This document shows, piece by piece, positions 7,746 through 17,908 of a stretch of DNA of 64,000 bases; position 1 is the stretch's first letter; each line of letters opens with the position of its first letter. The DNA comes from Micromonospora phaseoli (GTDB taxonomy: Bacteria > Actinomycetota > Actinomycetes > Mycobacteriales > Micromonosporaceae). The DNA lies in contig NZ_FNYV01000008.1 in assembly GCF_900109115.1 (NCBI RefSeq), forward strand, positions 186,001 to 250,000. Direction: 5' to 3'. The notes under the pieces are model-generated. The model made no database searches. It was not told where the DNA came from and saw only the letters and a program-made list of their open reading frames with translations. The position numbers were made by a program, and so were the translations under genes.

Positions 7746-10385
7746 ATGGCCGACACCGCCATCGTCAACCGAAGGCATACCGAGGCACCGGACGAGACCG
7801 ACAGCATGATCGCCACGCTGGTCGAACACGGCCTCGGCGCGCTGGCCACGTACGACAGCTTCACCCAGGAGCAGATCGACACGATCGTCGCCAAGGCGTC
7901 GGTCGCCGCGCTGAGCCGGCACACCGAACTGGCGCGGTTGGCCGTCGAGGAGACGGGCCGGGGAGTGTTCGAGGACAAGGCCGTGAAGAACATCTTCGCG
8001 TGTGAGCACGTCCCACACCACATGGCCGGGCTCAAGACCGTCGGGGTCGTCTCCCGGGACGAGATCAACGGCATCGTCGAGATCGCCGAGCCGGTCGGTG
8101 TCGTCTGCGCGGTCACCCCGGTCACCAATCCGACCTCCACCACGGTCTTCAAGGCGTTGCTCGCCCTCAAGACCCGTAACCCGGTCATCTTCGCCTTTCA
8201 CCCGGCCGCCCAGCAGTGCAGCGCCGAGGCGGCGCGCATCGTCCGCGACGCGGCGATCGCGGCGGGCGCGCCGGAGCACTGCATTCAGTGGATCGCGAAT
8301 CCGTCGGTCGCGGCGACCGGTGCCCTGATGCGGCATCCCGGCGTGTCGGTCATCCTCGCCACCGGTGGCAACGCCATGGTGAGGGCGGCCTACTCGGCAG
8401 GCAAGCCGGCGCTGGGCGTCGGTGCCGGCAACGTGCCCGCGTACCTGCACCGGCACGCGAAACTCTCCCGCGCGGTGCACGACGTCGTGCTGTCCAAGTC
8501 GTTCGACAACGGGATGGTGTGCGCCTCCGAACAGGCAGCCATCATCGACGCCGAGATTTTCGCCGCCGCGCTGGCCGAATTCACCCGGCTGCACGCCTAC
8601 CGGGCCACCGAGCAGGACAAGACCAAGCTCGAGAACCTCATCTTCGGTGCGGCGGCAGGCAGCGAGAACTGCGCCCAGGCGCGACTAAACGCGGAGGTAG
8701 TCGGTCAGAGCGCGGAGTGGATCGCGCAGCGGGCCGGCTTCACCGTGCCACCCGGTACCTCGATCATCCTTGCCGAGGTGCGCGGTGTGGGGCCGGCCGA
8801 GCCGCTGACCCGGGAGAAGCTGTGCCCGGTGCTCGCCGTGCTCCGGGCCGACTCCACCGAGCAGGGCTTCGACTACGCCGCGCGGATGGTGGAGTTCAAC
8901 GGACTTGGCCACAGTGCGGTCATCCACACCGAGGACGAAGCCGTGGCCGAGGCGTACGGCCGGCGGGTCAAGGCGGTCCGGATCATCTGGAACGCGCCGG
9001 CCTCGCAGGGCGGTATCGGCGACATGTACAACGCCTTCCTGCCATCTCTGACGCTCGGGTGTGGCAGCTATGGACGCAACTCGGTGTCCAACAACGTCAG
9101 CGCGATCGACCTGATCAACATCAAGCGGATCGGCCGGCGCAGCAACAACCTTCAGTGGTTCAAGGTGCCGCCGAAGATCTACTTCGAGCCGAACTCGATC
9201 CGCTACCTGACCGACATCTCCGATGTGCACCGGGTCACCATCGTCACCGACCACACCATGACCCGGCTCGGCTACGTGGACCGGATCATCACCGTCCTGC
9301 AACGCCGGCCGGAACGGGTCGCCCTGCAGATCATCGACGACGTCGAGCCGGAACCGAGCCTGGCCACCGTCGACCGCGGCGCGGAGCTGATGCGCTCCTT
9401 CCGACCGGACACCATCGTCGCGCTCGGCGGCGGGTCGGCGATGGACGCGGCCAAGGTGATGTGGCTGCGCTACGAGCACCCGGAGGTGGTCTTCTCCGAC
9501 ATGCGGGAGAAGTTCTTCGACGTGCGCAAGCGTGCCTTCACCTTCCCCACCCTCGGCGAGCGGGCCCGGCTCGTGTGCATCCCGACCACGTCGGGCACCG
9601 GCGCGGAGGTCACCCCGTTCGCGGTCATCACCGATGGCACAACCGGCAAGAAGTACCCTCTGGCCGACTACGCCCTCACGCCCAGCGTCGCCATCGTCGA
9701 CCCGGTACTGGCCGCCGACCTGCCACCGACGATCACCGCCGACAGTGGCTTCGACGCGCTGACCCACGCCATCGAGTCGTACGTCTCCGTCTACGCCAAC
9801 GACTTCACCGACGGACTCGCCCTGCAGGCCATCAAAATGATCTTCGCCTACCTCGCTCGGGCGACCACCAGCGGGGCGAACGACCCCGAGGCCCGGGAGA
9901 AGATGCACAACGCCGGCACCATCGCCGGGATGGCCTTCGGCAGCGCGTTCCTCGGCATCGTCCACGCCATGTCCCACACCCTGGGGGCGACCTTCCACAT
10001 CGCGCACGGCCGCACCAACGCCGTCCTGCTGCCGCGCGTTATCCGGTACAACGGCTCGGTACCCACCAAGCTCACCGGGTGGCCCAAGTACGAGAGCTAC
10101 CGGGCGCCGGAGAGGTTCCAGGAGATCGCCCAGATGCTCGGGCTGCCCGCCGCCACCGCGTCGGAAGGAGTGGAGTCCCTCGCCCACGCGGTCGAGCAAC
10201 TCCGCCGTGACGTCGGCATCGAGGAGTCCTTCCAGCAGCTTGGCGTCGACGAGCAGGCGTTCCTCGACGCCGTGCCGCAGCAGGCCCTGAACGCCTACCA
10301 GGATCAGTGCGCGCCGGCCAACCCCCGGATGCCGATGCTTGACGACATGCAGGACATCATGCGAGCCGCGTACTACGGCAAGTGA
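7746..10385 (+). CDS. adhE: Bifunctional acetaldehyde-CoA/alcohol dehydrogenase AdhE
   Basis: 879 residues from ATG 7746 (AAGGA upstream), close to the 891 of E. coli AdhE; an upstream in-frame start would only add a non-homologous leader. The N-terminal aldehyde dehydrogenase domain (about 1-440) has the catalytic Cys in SFDNGMVCASEQ. The C-terminal iron alcohol dehydrogenase domain (about 460-879) has the NAD-binding GGGSAMDAAKVMW and iron-ligand segments DALTHAIESY and HAMSHTLGATFHIAHGRTNA. It reduces acetyl-CoA to acetaldehyde and then ethanol, consuming two NADH; such proteins form long spirosomes. It converges on pflA/pflB, which make acetyl-CoA and formate, so together they form an ethanol-formate fermentation route for oxygen limitation. 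Confidence 0.96.
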   Translation: MADTAIVNRRHTEAPDETDSMIATLVEHGLGALATYDSFTQEQIDTIVAKASVAALSRHTELARLAVEETGRGVFEDKAVKNIFACEHVPHHMAGLKTVGVVSRDEINGIVEIAEPVGVVCAVTPVTNPTSTTVFKALLALKTRNPVIFAFHPAAQQCSAEAARIVRDAAIAAGAPEHCIQWIANPSVAATGALMRHPGVSVILATGGNAMVRAAYSAGKPALGVGAGNVPAYLHRHAKLSRAVHDVVLSKSFDNGMVCASEQAAIIDAEIFAAALAEFTRLHAYRATEQDKTKLENLIFGAAAGSENCAQARLNAEVVGQSAEWIAQRAGFTVPPGTSIILAEVRGVGPAEPLTREKLCPVLAVLRADSTEQGFDYAARMVEFNGLGHSAVIHTEDEAVAEAYGRRVKAVRIIWNAPASQGGIGDMYNAFLPSLTLGCGSYGRNSVSNNVSAIDLINIKRIGRRSNNLQWFKVPPKIYFEPNSIRYLTDISDVHRVTIVTDHTMTRLGYVDRIITVLQRRPERVALQIIDDVEPEPSLATVDRGAELMRSFRPDTIVALGGGSAMDAAKVMWLRYEHPEVVFSDMREKFFDVRKRAFTFPTLGERARLVCIPTTSGTGAEVTPFAVITDGTTGKKYPLADYALTPSVAIVDPVLAADLPPTITADSGFDALTHAIESYVSVYANDFTDGLALQAIKMIFAYLARATTSGANDPEAREKMHNAGTIAGMAFGSAFLGIVHAMSHTLGATFHIAHGRTNAVLLPRVIRYNGSVPTKLTGWPKYESYRAPERFQEIAQMLGLPAATASEGVESLAHAVEQLRRDVGIEESFQQLGVDEQAFLDAVPQQALNAYQDQCAPANPRMPMLDDMQDIMRAAYYGK

Positions 10386-10449
10386 TCGTCTCCGACAGGT
10401 GGGCCGGTGGTGACCGGTGTCGCCGCTGGCCGCAGCCGACGGGCGGCGG

Positions 10450-11193
10450 TCAGTACACGCTCAGACCCCGGTCGCGGAACTGACAACGAACCCGGTCGAG
10501 CAGCTCCGGTCCGGGCGGGTCGACGCCGGCGAGCGGGAAGTCGAGACCGAGGGCGGTGTACTTGGCGGTACCCAGCCGGTGAAACGGCAACACCTCGACC
10601 CGCTCGACGGTGTCCACACCGGCGACGAGGTCGGCGACCGCGTCGACGTTGGCCGGGTCGTCGGTCAGGCCCGGCACGAGCACGAAGCGGACCCAGACCG
10701 GCTTGCCGAGCATCGCGAGCCGGTGCGCGAAGCGTACGGTCGCCGCCAGGCTGCCGGTGCGGGTCACCTTGCGGTAGGTCGCCGAATCACCGGACTTGAT
10801 GTCGAGCAGCACCAGATCGACGTCGGCCAGCAGCACGTCATCCGCGCGGTCGCCCAGGAACCCGCTGGTGTCCAGGGCGGTGTGCAGGCCCATCTGCTTG
10901 CACCCGGCCAGCACCTCGCGCACGAAGCCGGGCTGTTGCAGGGGCTCGCCCCCGCTGAGGGTGACGCCGCCACCGGAGACCTTGATGAACCGCTCGTACC
11001 GGCGGATCTCGGTGAGCAGGTCCTCGACGCTGGTCGACTCGCCGCTGCGGCGGTACCAGGTGTCGGGGCTGTGGCAGTACTGACAGCGCAGCGGGCACCC
11101 GGCCAGAAAGGCCACGAAACGGGTGCCGGGCCCGTCCACACCCGTCGAGATGTCGAAGGAGTGGACGGACCCGACACAGGGACCTGCTGTCAC
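10450..11193 (-). CDS. pflA: Pyruvate formate-lyase activating enzyme
   Basis: 247 residues, standard for PflA. The radical SAM cysteines are Cys33-x3-Cys37-x2-Cys40 (CPLRCQYC) after [12 protein letters not shown], and SGGEPLQQ follows in the SAM-binding region. The enzyme uses SAM to create the glycyl radical on pyruvate formate-lyase. Its GTG start overlaps the pflB stop by 4 bp (GTGA), so it is translationally coupled to pflB. Its 3' end faces adhE across 64 bp. Confidence 0.96.
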   Translation of the reverse strand: MTAGPCVGSVHSFDISTGVDGPGTRFVAFLAGCPLRCQYCHSPDTWYRRSGESTSVEDLLTEIRRYERFIKVSGGGVTLSGGEPLQQPGFVREVLAGCKQMGLHTALDTSGFLGDRADDVLLADVDLVLLDIKSGDSATYRKVTRTGSLAATVRFAHRLAMLGKPVWVRFVLVPGLTDDPANVDAVADLVAGVDTVERVEVLPFHRLGTAKYTALGLDFPLAGVDPPGPELLDRVRCQFRDRGLSVY

Positions 11194-13430
11194 AACGCAC
11201 CGTGGAATGTGCGGGAGATGACGTCGTGCTGCTGCTCGCGGGTGAGCCGTACGAAGTTGACCGCGTAGCCGGAGACCCGGATGGTCAGCTGCGGGTAGTT
11301 CTCCGGGTGCGCCATCGCGTCCTGAAGGGTGGCCCGGTCGAGCACGTTGACGTTGAGGTGGAAACCACCGGCGTCGGTGTAGCCGTCGAGCACGCCGGCC
11401 AGGTTGCCGATCCGTTCGTCGCGGGTGCGGCCCAGGCCGTTCGGGGTGACCGTGGTGGTCAGCGAGATGCCGTCGCGGGCGCAGTCGTAGGGCAGCTTCG
11501 CCACCGACAGCGCCGCCGCGACCAGCCCGTGCCGGTCACGCCCGTTCATCGGGTTGGCGCCCGGCGCGAACGGCTCGCCCGCGCGCCGGCCGTCCGGGGT
11601 GTTGCCGGTGTGCTTGCCGTAGACGACGTTCGACGTGATGGTCAGCACCGACAGCGACGGTTCGGCGTCGCGGTAGGCCGGCTGCCGGCGGATCTTGTCC
11701 ATGAACCGCCGCACCAGGTCCACGGCGATGGTGTCGGCGCGGTCGTCGTTGTTGCCGAAAGTCGGGAAGTCGCCGTCCACGGCGTAGTCGACGACCAGCC
11801 CGGTGCTGTCCCGCAGTGCCTTGACCTGGGCGTACCTGATGGCCGACAGGCTGTCGACGGCCACCGAGAGCCCGGCGACGCCGGTGGCCAGGAAGCGGTG
11901 CACCGGGTGGTCGTGCAGAGCCATCTCGAGACGTTCGTAGGCGTACTTGTCGTGCATGTAGTGGATGACGTTGAGCGCGTCCACATAGGTCTCTGCCAGC
12001 CAGTCCAGGGTGTTGTCGAAGGCGGCGAGCACCTGGTCGAAATCCAGCACGTCGCCGGTGACCGGCGGGCTCGCCGGTGCCACCTGGTCGCCGCTGATCT
12101 CGTCACGGCCGCCGTTGATCGCGTACAGCAGGGCCTTGGCCAGGTTGGCCCGCGCGCCGAAGAACTGCATGTCCTTGCCGACACGCATCGCCGACACACA
12201 GCAGGCGATCGCGGTGTCGTCGCTGTACACGGGCCGGATCAGGTCGTCGTTCTCGTACTGGATCGAGCTGGTGTCCATGGACACCTGGGCGCAGAAGCGC
12301 TTGAAGCCGTCCGGCAGCTGCGGTGACCACAGTACGGTGAGGTTCGGTTCCGGTGCGGGTCCGAGGTTGTAGAGAGTCTGCAGGTACCGGAAGCTGCTCC
12401 GGGTCACCAGCGGCCGGCCGTCGGCGCCGATGCCGCCGATCGCCTCGGTGACCCAGGTCGGGTCGCCGGAGAAAAGCTGGTCGTACTCCGGGGTGCGCAG
12501 GAACCGGATGATCCGCAGCTTGATGACGAAGTCGTCGACCAGCTCCTGCGCGGCCGACTCGGTGAGCGTGCCCTCGTCGATGTCGCGCTGCAGGAAGATG
12601 TCGACGAACGACGAGGTGCGCCCGAGCGACATGGCCGCGCCGTTCTGCTCCTTGGTCGCGGCGAGGTAGGCGAAGTACAGCCACTGGATCGCCTCGCGGC
12701 CCGTCGTGGCCGGTCGGGAGATGTCGGATCCGTAGGCGGCGGCCATCGTCTTGAGCTCGTCGAGCGCGCGGATCTGCTCGGCCAGCTCCTCACGGGCGCG
12801 GATGACATCCTCGGACGACAGCTGGGTGTCCAGCTCCGCCTTACGCTCCCGGCGCTCGTCGATCAGGCGGTCGATGCCGTACAGGGCCACCCGGCGGTAG
12901 TCGCCGATGATGCGACCCCGGCCGTAGGCGTCGGGTAGGCCGGTGATGATGTGCGAGCGCCGCGCGGACAGGACGTCCGCCGGGTACGCGTCGAAGACAC
13001 CGTCGTTGTGGGTCTTGCGGTACTGGGAGAAGATCGCCTGCACGGTCGGGTCCAGCGTGTAGCCGTACGCCGTCAGCCCCGCCTCGACCATCCGCAGGCC
13101 GCCGGCGGGCATGATGGCCCGGCGAAGCGGCGCGCTGGTCTGCAGCCCGACGATCAGCTCGTGCGATCGGTCGATGTAGCCCGGCGGGTGCGCGGTGATG
13201 CTCGACGGGGTACGCGCGTCGACGTCGTAGATTCCGCGCTTGCGCTCCTCGACGAACATGCGCTGCAGCTCGCTCCAGAGCCGCTGCGTGCGGTGCGTCG
13301 GCCCGGCCAGGAACGCCGCGTCACCGGTGTAGGGCGTGACGTTGTCCTGAACGAACGCGGCGAGGTCGATCGCCTCCCGCCAGGTCGCCCCGGTGAACCC
13401 CCGCCAGGCGTCTTTGCGTTCCTGCACCAT
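11190..13430 (-). CDS. pflB: Formate C-acetyltransferase (pyruvate formate-lyase)
   Basis: 746 residues with a strong GAGGAGGAG ribosome-binding site. The adjacent catalytic pair Cys410-Cys411 ([20 protein letters not shown]) and the glycyl radical loop RVSGYAVNF with Gly721 near the C-terminus are both intact, so it should be active once modified by PflA. It converts pyruvate and CoA to acetyl-CoA and formate without oxygen; the glycyl radical is cleaved by O2, so this implies anoxic or microaerobic expression. pflA follows with a 4-bp overlap, and adhE converges from the other side. A formate transporter (FocA) is not present nearby. Confidence 0.97.
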   Translation of the reverse strand: MVQERKDAWRGFTGATWREAIDLAAFVQDNVTPYTGDAAFLAGPTHRTQRLWSELQRMFVEERKRGIYDVDARTPSSITAHPPGYIDRSHELIVGLQTSAPLRRAIMPAGGLRMVEAGLTAYGYTLDPTVQAIFSQYRKTHNDGVFDAYPADVLSARRSHIITGLPDAYGRGRIIGDYRRVALYGIDRLIDERRERKAELDTQLSSEDVIRAREELAEQIRALDELKTMAAAYGSDISRPATTGREAIQWLYFAYLAATKEQNGAAMSLGRTSSFVDIFLQRDIDEGTLTESAAQELVDDFVIKLRIIRFLRTPEYDQLFSGDPTWVTEAIGGIGADGRPLVTRSSFRYLQTLYNLGPAPEPNLTVLWSPQLPDGFKRFCAQVSMDTSSIQYENDDLIRPVYSDDTAIACCVSAMRVGKDMQFFGARANLAKALLYAINGGRDEISGDQVAPASPPVTGDVLDFDQVLAAFDNTLDWLAETYVDALNVIHYMHDKYAYERLEMALHDHPVHRFLATGVAGLSVAVDSLSAIRYAQVKALRDSTGLVVDYAVDGDFPTFGNNDDRADTIAVDLVRRFMDKIRRQPAYRDAEPSLSVLTITSNVVYGKHTGNTPDGRRAGEPFAPGANPMNGRDRHGLVAAALSVAKLPYDCARDGISLTTTVTPNGLGRTRDERIGNLAGVLDGYTDAGGFHLNVNVLDRATLQDAMAHPENYPQLTIRVSGYAVNFVRLTREQQHDVISRTFHGAL

Positions 13431-13487
13431 GGCTCCTCCTCGTCTCTGCCCTCAGTTTCGTCAGTGACCACAGAGCCGGGTCAGGGT

Positions 13488-13524
13488 CGAAGTGCCCGGG
13501 AGGCGGAGCCACCCGGGCACTTCG
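13488..13524. promoter_or_regulatory. Long palindrome upstream of pflB
   Basis: CGAAGTGCCCGGG (13488-13500) and CCCGGGCACTTCG (13512-13524) are perfect 13-base arms around an 11-base loop, whose own GGC/GCC can pair further. It lies 58 bp upstream of the pflB start and about 150 bp downstream of the DUF4139 gene, both on the minus strand. It could be a terminator of the upstream gene (no U tract is seen) or an operator for the pfl operon. Confidence 0.6.
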
Positions 13525-13673
13525 GGGCCGGGCCAGCGGCACCATGATCTCCGGTCGCGGGTCGGAGCTCAGGCATCCGACCGTGGCTGCACCGAGGCCG
13601 GGCCGGGCTGGAGCAGCTACCGGGTTTGCTCGCGGCGAGCTGTCGTTGCAGTCCATGGACCACGGCCCAGCAC

Positions 13674-15257
13674 CTACTCCCGCCAGCCGGTCAGCTCGAC
13701 CCCCTTGGCCAGTTCCACCCGGAAGCCCAGCGCGACCTCGCCGCTGTCGCCCGGCGCGAGCGACAGCCGCCAGGTCAGCTCCCCCAGCTCCGTACGCTCG
13801 ACCGGCGGCGGCACGACGGTCGTCTCCCGCACGACCACCGCCTCGTCGCGCGACACCGGCAGTTGATCACGCACCTCGACGGTCGCCGGGCGGGGCGTGT
13901 GGTTGGCGACGGTGATCCGGTACTCCACCTCCCGCCGCCGGGTCGAGGAGAGCGTGGTCTTGGTCTCGGCGCGCCGATGCAGCTTCCGCTCCACCCGCAG
14001 CCGGTCGTCCACCCCCAGAGCCAACTCGGTCTCCTCACCCGGCGCCCACATCGGCAGCCTGCTGGACGCGACGAAGTCGGCGTCGTGGAACACCGCGGCC
14101 GGCCCGGGAAGCAGCGTGTGCTCCGACGTGTTGCGCACCTTGGCCCGCAGGTACGCCTCCGCAGCGCGGACCGGCGCGGTGACGTGGTCCAGCCGGGCTG
14201 GCAGCTCCAGCACAGCGATGGTGGCCCGGTGCGCGCTGCCGTCGGCCGGCACCGCCACCGATCGGGCCGGCCGGTAGGTGGCCGCGCTGACCCCCTGCTC
14301 GACCTCGGCGACGCTCTCCCGCAGCCACGGACGGCCCGCCGCGGAACGGGCCGGACCGCCGCCGGCCGGAGCCGCGCCGGGCAGCGGCACCGGCAACCCG
14401 AGCGGCATGTCCACCGACACCGCGCGCGCGGGCGCCGGCCGGATCCGGTCGAGATACCAGGGCGACAGTTCGGGTACGCCGGTCGCCGCCGCCGGCCGGG
14501 CGGTGGAAAGTTGAAGTTCACACTCCGGCCAGTCCTCCCCGGTGCTCTGGCTGACCATCCCAAACCAGGTGACCGTCATGGTGTCGTCGACCAGCCGCAG
14601 GTCGTAGGAGGGTTGCCACCGGGCCCCCTCCACCAGGTAGGTCAGCTCCAGCTCGACATCGGCGTCGTCGACCTCCACCGCCACGATCACCTCGGCAGCC
14701 AGCCGGTCCGGCTCCCGCTTGCCGTGCGCGGCGTCGAGGTCGCGCCCAACCGCGGCCAACTCCTCCGCCAGCCCGGTACGCCGACGGGCCAGCCCGCGCC
14801 GACGGGCCCGCGAATCGACGAGCTGGGCGGCCACCGAGTCGGTGAAGGCGGCCACATCGCTCGACGCCACATCGCCAGCGGCCAGGGCGCGGGCATACGT
14901 GCCACTGGCCCGCCCGGCCAGCCGGGTGAGGAACTCCCCGCGCTGCTCCTCGATACCGTCCGCGTCGTCGACCTCGGCCAACTCGTCGGCCAGCTCGCGA
15001 CGACGCTGCTCCAAGCCGATGACCTGCACGTCGGTGCTGCGGGCCTGCCGCCAGGTGGTCACGTCCACGCCGAGCACGGTGGCCGGGCCCCGACCGCCGA
15101 CCCGGACCGAGTCCCGCCGCAGGCCGAGCGGGAGTGGCGCGACGCGTACCCGGTGCCGGCCGGCGGCCAGCTGAGCACCACCACGCCGGGTGACCCGGGC
15201 CCGGTCCGGATAGACGGTGACGCCGACGACGGGTGCATCGATCTCCGCAGTGTCCAC
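13674..15257 (-). CDS. DUF4139 / mucoidy inhibitor MuiA-like protein
   Basis: 527 residues. The N-terminal part has the family start (VTVYPDRARVTRRG), followed by a charged helical, probably coiled-coil stretch at about 80-180 (ELADELAEVDDADGIEEQRG). The C-terminal DUF4139 half is beta-rich: ARWQPSYDLRL, then VSQSTGEDWPECELQLSTARP, RRREVEYRITVANH and VEVRDQLPVSRDEAV. The family is named after an Azotobacter mucoidy suppressor; its function is unknown and it lacks enzyme motifs. No signal peptide is visible. TACCCT lies 7 nt before the GTG start, so the transcript is probably leaderless and the gene monocistronic. Confidence 0.85.
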   Translation of the reverse strand: MDTAEIDAPVVGVTVYPDRARVTRRGGAQLAAGRHRVRVAPLPLGLRRDSVRVGGRGPATVLGVDVTTWRQARSTDVQVIGLEQRRRELADELAEVDDADGIEEQRGEFLTRLAGRASGTYARALAAGDVASSDVAAFTDSVAAQLVDSRARRRGLARRRTGLAEELAAVGRDLDAAHGKREPDRLAAEVIVAVEVDDADVELELTYLVEGARWQPSYDLRLVDDTMTVTWFGMVSQSTGEDWPECELQLSTARPAAATGVPELSPWYLDRIRPAPARAVSVDMPLGLPVPLPGAAPAGGGPARSAAGRPWLRESVAEVEQGVSAATYRPARSVAVPADGSAHRATIAVLELPARLDHVTAPVRAAEAYLRAKVRNTSEHTLLPGPAAVFHDADFVASSRLPMWAPGEETELALGVDDRLRVERKLHRRAETKTTLSSTRRREVEYRITVANHTPRPATVEVRDQLPVSRDEAVVVRETTVVPPPVERTELGELTWRLSLAPGDSGEVALGFRVELAKGVELTGWRE

Positions 15258-15264
15258 GGCGGCG

Positions 15265-15270
15265 AGGGTA
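15265..15270 (-). promoter_or_regulatory. -10 hexamer TACCCT, leaderless start
   Basis: On the minus strand TACCCT ends 7 nt before the GTG at 15257. Confidence 0.4.
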
Positions 15271-15539
15271 GCCGAGCAGCGCTCACGTCCCCGCCGACGA
15301 CAAGCGGAGGACGGCGCGCCGCAACCCCGTCACCGGCCACCCAACCCCTCACCCTGCTGGGACCGCACCCTCTTCCTCGACCCCGGCGGCGACCTCTGGT
15401 TCGTGCGCCAGGCGCCCGGGACCATGTCCGGTACGCGATGCCACGCGCCGTCTGCGGCACGAGCGTGCGTGCGTCGCCGGCGGGCGGGGGTGCCTGCCGC
15501 CGAAGAGCCGTGTCGGTGGGCGGTGGCAGGGTAGGCGTC

Positions 15540-16112
15540 ATGGCGATTGAGGTACGCCCGGCGACGGTGTTCGAGGATGTCGCGGCTGTCGTGGGCCCGA
15601 AGCGGCCGGACGCCAACGTGTGCTGGTGCCTGAGCTACCGCATCGGGGCGAAAGCGAACCTGCAACTGCGCGGGCCGATGCGCGGCGACCGGGTACGCGA
15701 ACTCGTCGGGCTCGATCCCCCTCCCGGAGTGCTCGCCTACGACGGCGACGAAGTCGTCGGCTGGGCGGCGGTGCATCCGCGAGCCGACACGAGCTTCGCC
15801 CGCAACAAGCGCATCCCGCACCTCGACGATCTGCCCGTGTGGACCGTGTGGTGCTTCCGGGTACGGCCGGGCCACCGCAAGCGGGGCATCGTGCGCCACC
15901 TGCTTACCGGCGCCGTCGCCTTCGCCCGCGAGCGCGGCGCGCCGGCGATCGAGGGCTACCCCGTCGACAACCGCGGCGAGAAGGTGGACCTCACGATGGC
16001 CTACGTCGGTACCCGCGCGGTTTTCGAGCACGCCGGCTTCGTGAAGGCGGCCGACACCACCTCGGTGCTCGCCGGGTTCCCACGCGTGCTCATGCGGCTC
16101 GACCTGCGGTGA
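15540..16112 (+). CDS. GNAT family N-acetyltransferase
   Basis: 190 residues from ATG 15540; a long in-frame open stretch before it has no homology and is antisense to the DUF4139 gene. The N-terminus has the CWCLSYR segment found in actinobacterial GNATs of this subgroup. VVGWAAVHPRAD, WTVWCFRVRPGHRKRGI (the acetyl-CoA-binding motif A) and GAVAFARERGAPAIEGYPVD follow. The protein should transfer acetyl from acetyl-CoA to an unknown amine. Confidence 0.85.
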   Translation: MAIEVRPATVFEDVAAVVGPKRPDANVCWCLSYRIGAKANLQLRGPMRGDRVRELVGLDPPPGVLAYDGDEVVGWAAVHPRADTSFARNKRIPHLDDLPVWTVWCFRVRPGHRKRGIVRHLLTGAVAFARERGAPAIEGYPVDNRGEKVDLTMAYVGTRAVFEHAGFVKAADTTSVLAGFPRVLMRLDLR

Positions 16113-16189
16113 CGTCGATCGCCGTTGGCGGAATGCACCCGGATTCTCGGCGGATCGGACCGCCTCCACGGGTTACGCGAAGACCGCCC

Positions 16190-16600
16190 TCAGGCGAACT
16201 CGCGCGCGGTGGATTCCAGCGTCTCGCGGTAGGCGGCCCACCACGCCTCGTCGCCCTCGACCACGTTGTCGCCGGGGCGTCGCCAGCCGACCTGCCCGTC
16301 GATGAGTTCTCGCACGATGTCGGCGTGTCCGGCGTGCCGGTTCAGCTCGGCGAGCATGTGCACGAGGATGAGGTGCAGCGTCACCGGGGTGTGTTGCCAC
16401 CACCGCACCGTGCCGGTCGCGTCGATCGGGAGGGTCTCGATCGTGGTGTCCGCGTGTGCCCAGACTCGGTGCCACAGGCCGATGATGTCGTCACGGGACT
16501 CGTCGGCTGCGGCCCACACCCGGGGCGGTGGCTCTCGGTGTCCGTCAGGCTCCGGCCGCCAGCTGGCGACCCTCGCGGCCAGGGCCCGCCTTCAAGGTGT
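16190..16600 (-). pseudogene. Truncated DinB-like (DUF664) protein
   Basis: The C-terminal 110 residues of a DUF664/mini-DinB protein are intact: VWAAADESRDDIIGLWHRVWAHAD, LILVHMLAELNRHAGHADIVRELIDG and EGDEAWWAAYRETLE. In-frame reading upstream continues about 25 codons (ASWRPEPDGHREPPP) and then meets a stop; the usual first 60-70 residues, with the first helix and metal ligand, are not found in the expected place. Family members are 160-200 residues long and resemble thiol-dependent DinB hydrolases or transferases. A short GTG-initiated 109-residue product (16190-16519) is possible, but loss of the N-terminal helix makes function doubtful. Confidence 0.65.
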
Positions 16601-16788
16601 TCCTGCGCGACTCGTCGCCCATCTGATGACGGTGCTGCGGTCCTGAACTCATGCCCGAACTCGTGATCCTCAGCCCCCATCGCGGCCGGCAAGAACACCC
16701 CGCGGGCCGGCTCACCCACCTGCTGACCGAACGTGGCGAACACCGTCGTGGTTGACCTCAACCGCGCTTCAGCTTCTACCGTCTACGC

Positions 16789-17844
16789 ATGAGTGAACTC
16801 GACGAGGCTTACCAGCGGGTCCGGCTTTCCGGTCCGGAACGGGACGGGTGGCTGTCCAACCACGCGCCCATGGCGGTCGAGGCTCTGGCCCGGCACGGCC
16901 ACGGCGAGGCGGTGCACCGATGGTTGGACGGGTACGCCGACCGGTTGGAGGACCGACCACGGGGCATCGCGCCGATCGCCGCCGACGAGTGGCGAGACCC
17001 GCTCGGTGACCCGGTGCGCACCGGTGACTGGCTCGACTACTTCGACCGCGAAGTCGCCGGCGAGCCCTGGCGGCAGGTGCTCGCCCGATGGTGGCCCCGC
17101 CTGCTGCCCGGCATCGCCGCCGGCGCCACCCACGGCGTGATCCGGGTCGGCCACGCGGTACGCGCGCTGCTGGACCAGGAGACCGCACCCCGCGTCACCG
17201 AACTCGGCCATGGACTGGCCTACTGGGCGGCTCGCTGGCAACCCCTCGCACCACCCGGCGCCCGGCCGTACCTGGCCACCGATCCACGAAGCGCGCTCGA
17301 CGCGGTGCCGCGCGTACCCGACCAGCGCTTCGGAATCCGGGCCCGCCTCGCCCAGCTCGCCGACCTTCCCGGCTGGCCAGCGGTGGCCGGGACGGTGCCG
17401 CACGGCGAAGAAGACGTCGGGGAAACCGCCGCCGGTGAGGAAGCCGTCCCGGCCCGCCTGGCCGGCATCGTGCACGCGGCGGTCGTCCGGCACGGCACCC
17501 ACGGGTACGCCAATCCGGTCATGCTGGTACACGCCGCCACCGCGCCGAACGCAGTCCTGCGCACCCTGCCCGCCCTACCCGGGAGGCTCTGGGCGGCCAG
17601 CCTAGCCGCCGCCTGGGCCGCCACGGCGGCCGTCACCGCCGCGTACGCCCCGGCGACCGGACGCCCCGCTCCGCCAGCCGCACCCGATGTGGACCCCGGC
17701 GAGGTCATGCGGCACGCGGTGAACTCCGCCGGACCACACGCCATCAAGTTCGCCGACGCCGCGCTCGACACCTACGCCACCACCAGCGACACCACCGTCC
17801 TCGCCGCCTCGCTTCGCGCGACTGAACAGACCGGACGGTGGTGA
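16789..17844 (+). CDS. Questin oxidase family protein
   Basis: 351 residues. Features of the questin oxidase-like family are the substrate-region NHAPMAVEALARHGH near the N-terminus, GIAAGATHGVIRVGHAVRAL near 105-125 and HAATAPNAVLRTLPALP near 245-260. The archetype is a fungal Baeyer-Villiger-like oxidase opening the anthraquinone questin; bacterial members have no proven substrate. There is no Rossmann motif for FAD, as is normal for this family. The gene appears monocistronic, with no biosynthetic partners nearby. Confidence 0.8.
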   Translation: MSELDEAYQRVRLSGPERDGWLSNHAPMAVEALARHGHGEAVHRWLDGYADRLEDRPRGIAPIAADEWRDPLGDPVRTGDWLDYFDREVAGEPWRQVLARWWPRLLPGIAAGATHGVIRVGHAVRALLDQETAPRVTELGHGLAYWAARWQPLAPPGARPYLATDPRSALDAVPRVPDQRFGIRARLAQLADLPGWPAVAGTVPHGEEDVGETAAGEEAVPARLAGIVHAAVVRHGTHGYANPVMLVHAATAPNAVLRTLPALPGRLWAASLAAAWAATAAVTAAYAPATGRPAPPAAPDVDPGEVMRHAVNSAGPHAIKFADAALDTYATTSDTTVLAASLRATEQTGRW

Positions 17845-17908
17845 GCCCCCAGCCGTAGAGGCAATCTCCAGATCGCGTTTCCACGGCCGTTGCAGAGCAA
17901 CGGAGAGC

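Noticed and set aside
8216-10210. 664-codon second frame within adhE
   Set aside because: It is an out-of-frame reading of a well-conserved gene caused by high GC.
10386-10449. Short CCGGT-ggtg-ACCGG stem between adhE and pflA
   Set aside because: A 5-bp stem occurs by chance in DNA this GC-rich; not enough to call a terminator.
13431-13560. Search for a second DosR-like box upstream of pflB
   Set aside because: No GGGAC/GTCCC-type palindrome was found; the only strong symmetry has a different sequence.
13626-15539. Plus-strand frame continuous with the GNAT at 15540
   Set aside because: It is antisense to the DUF4139 gene and consists of compositionally biased Arg/Gly/His sequence.
16381-16761. 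126-codon minus-strand frame upstream of the DUF664 remnant
   Set aside because: It is in a different frame from the DUF664 part and shows no recognisable domain, so it is not claimed as the missing N-terminus.
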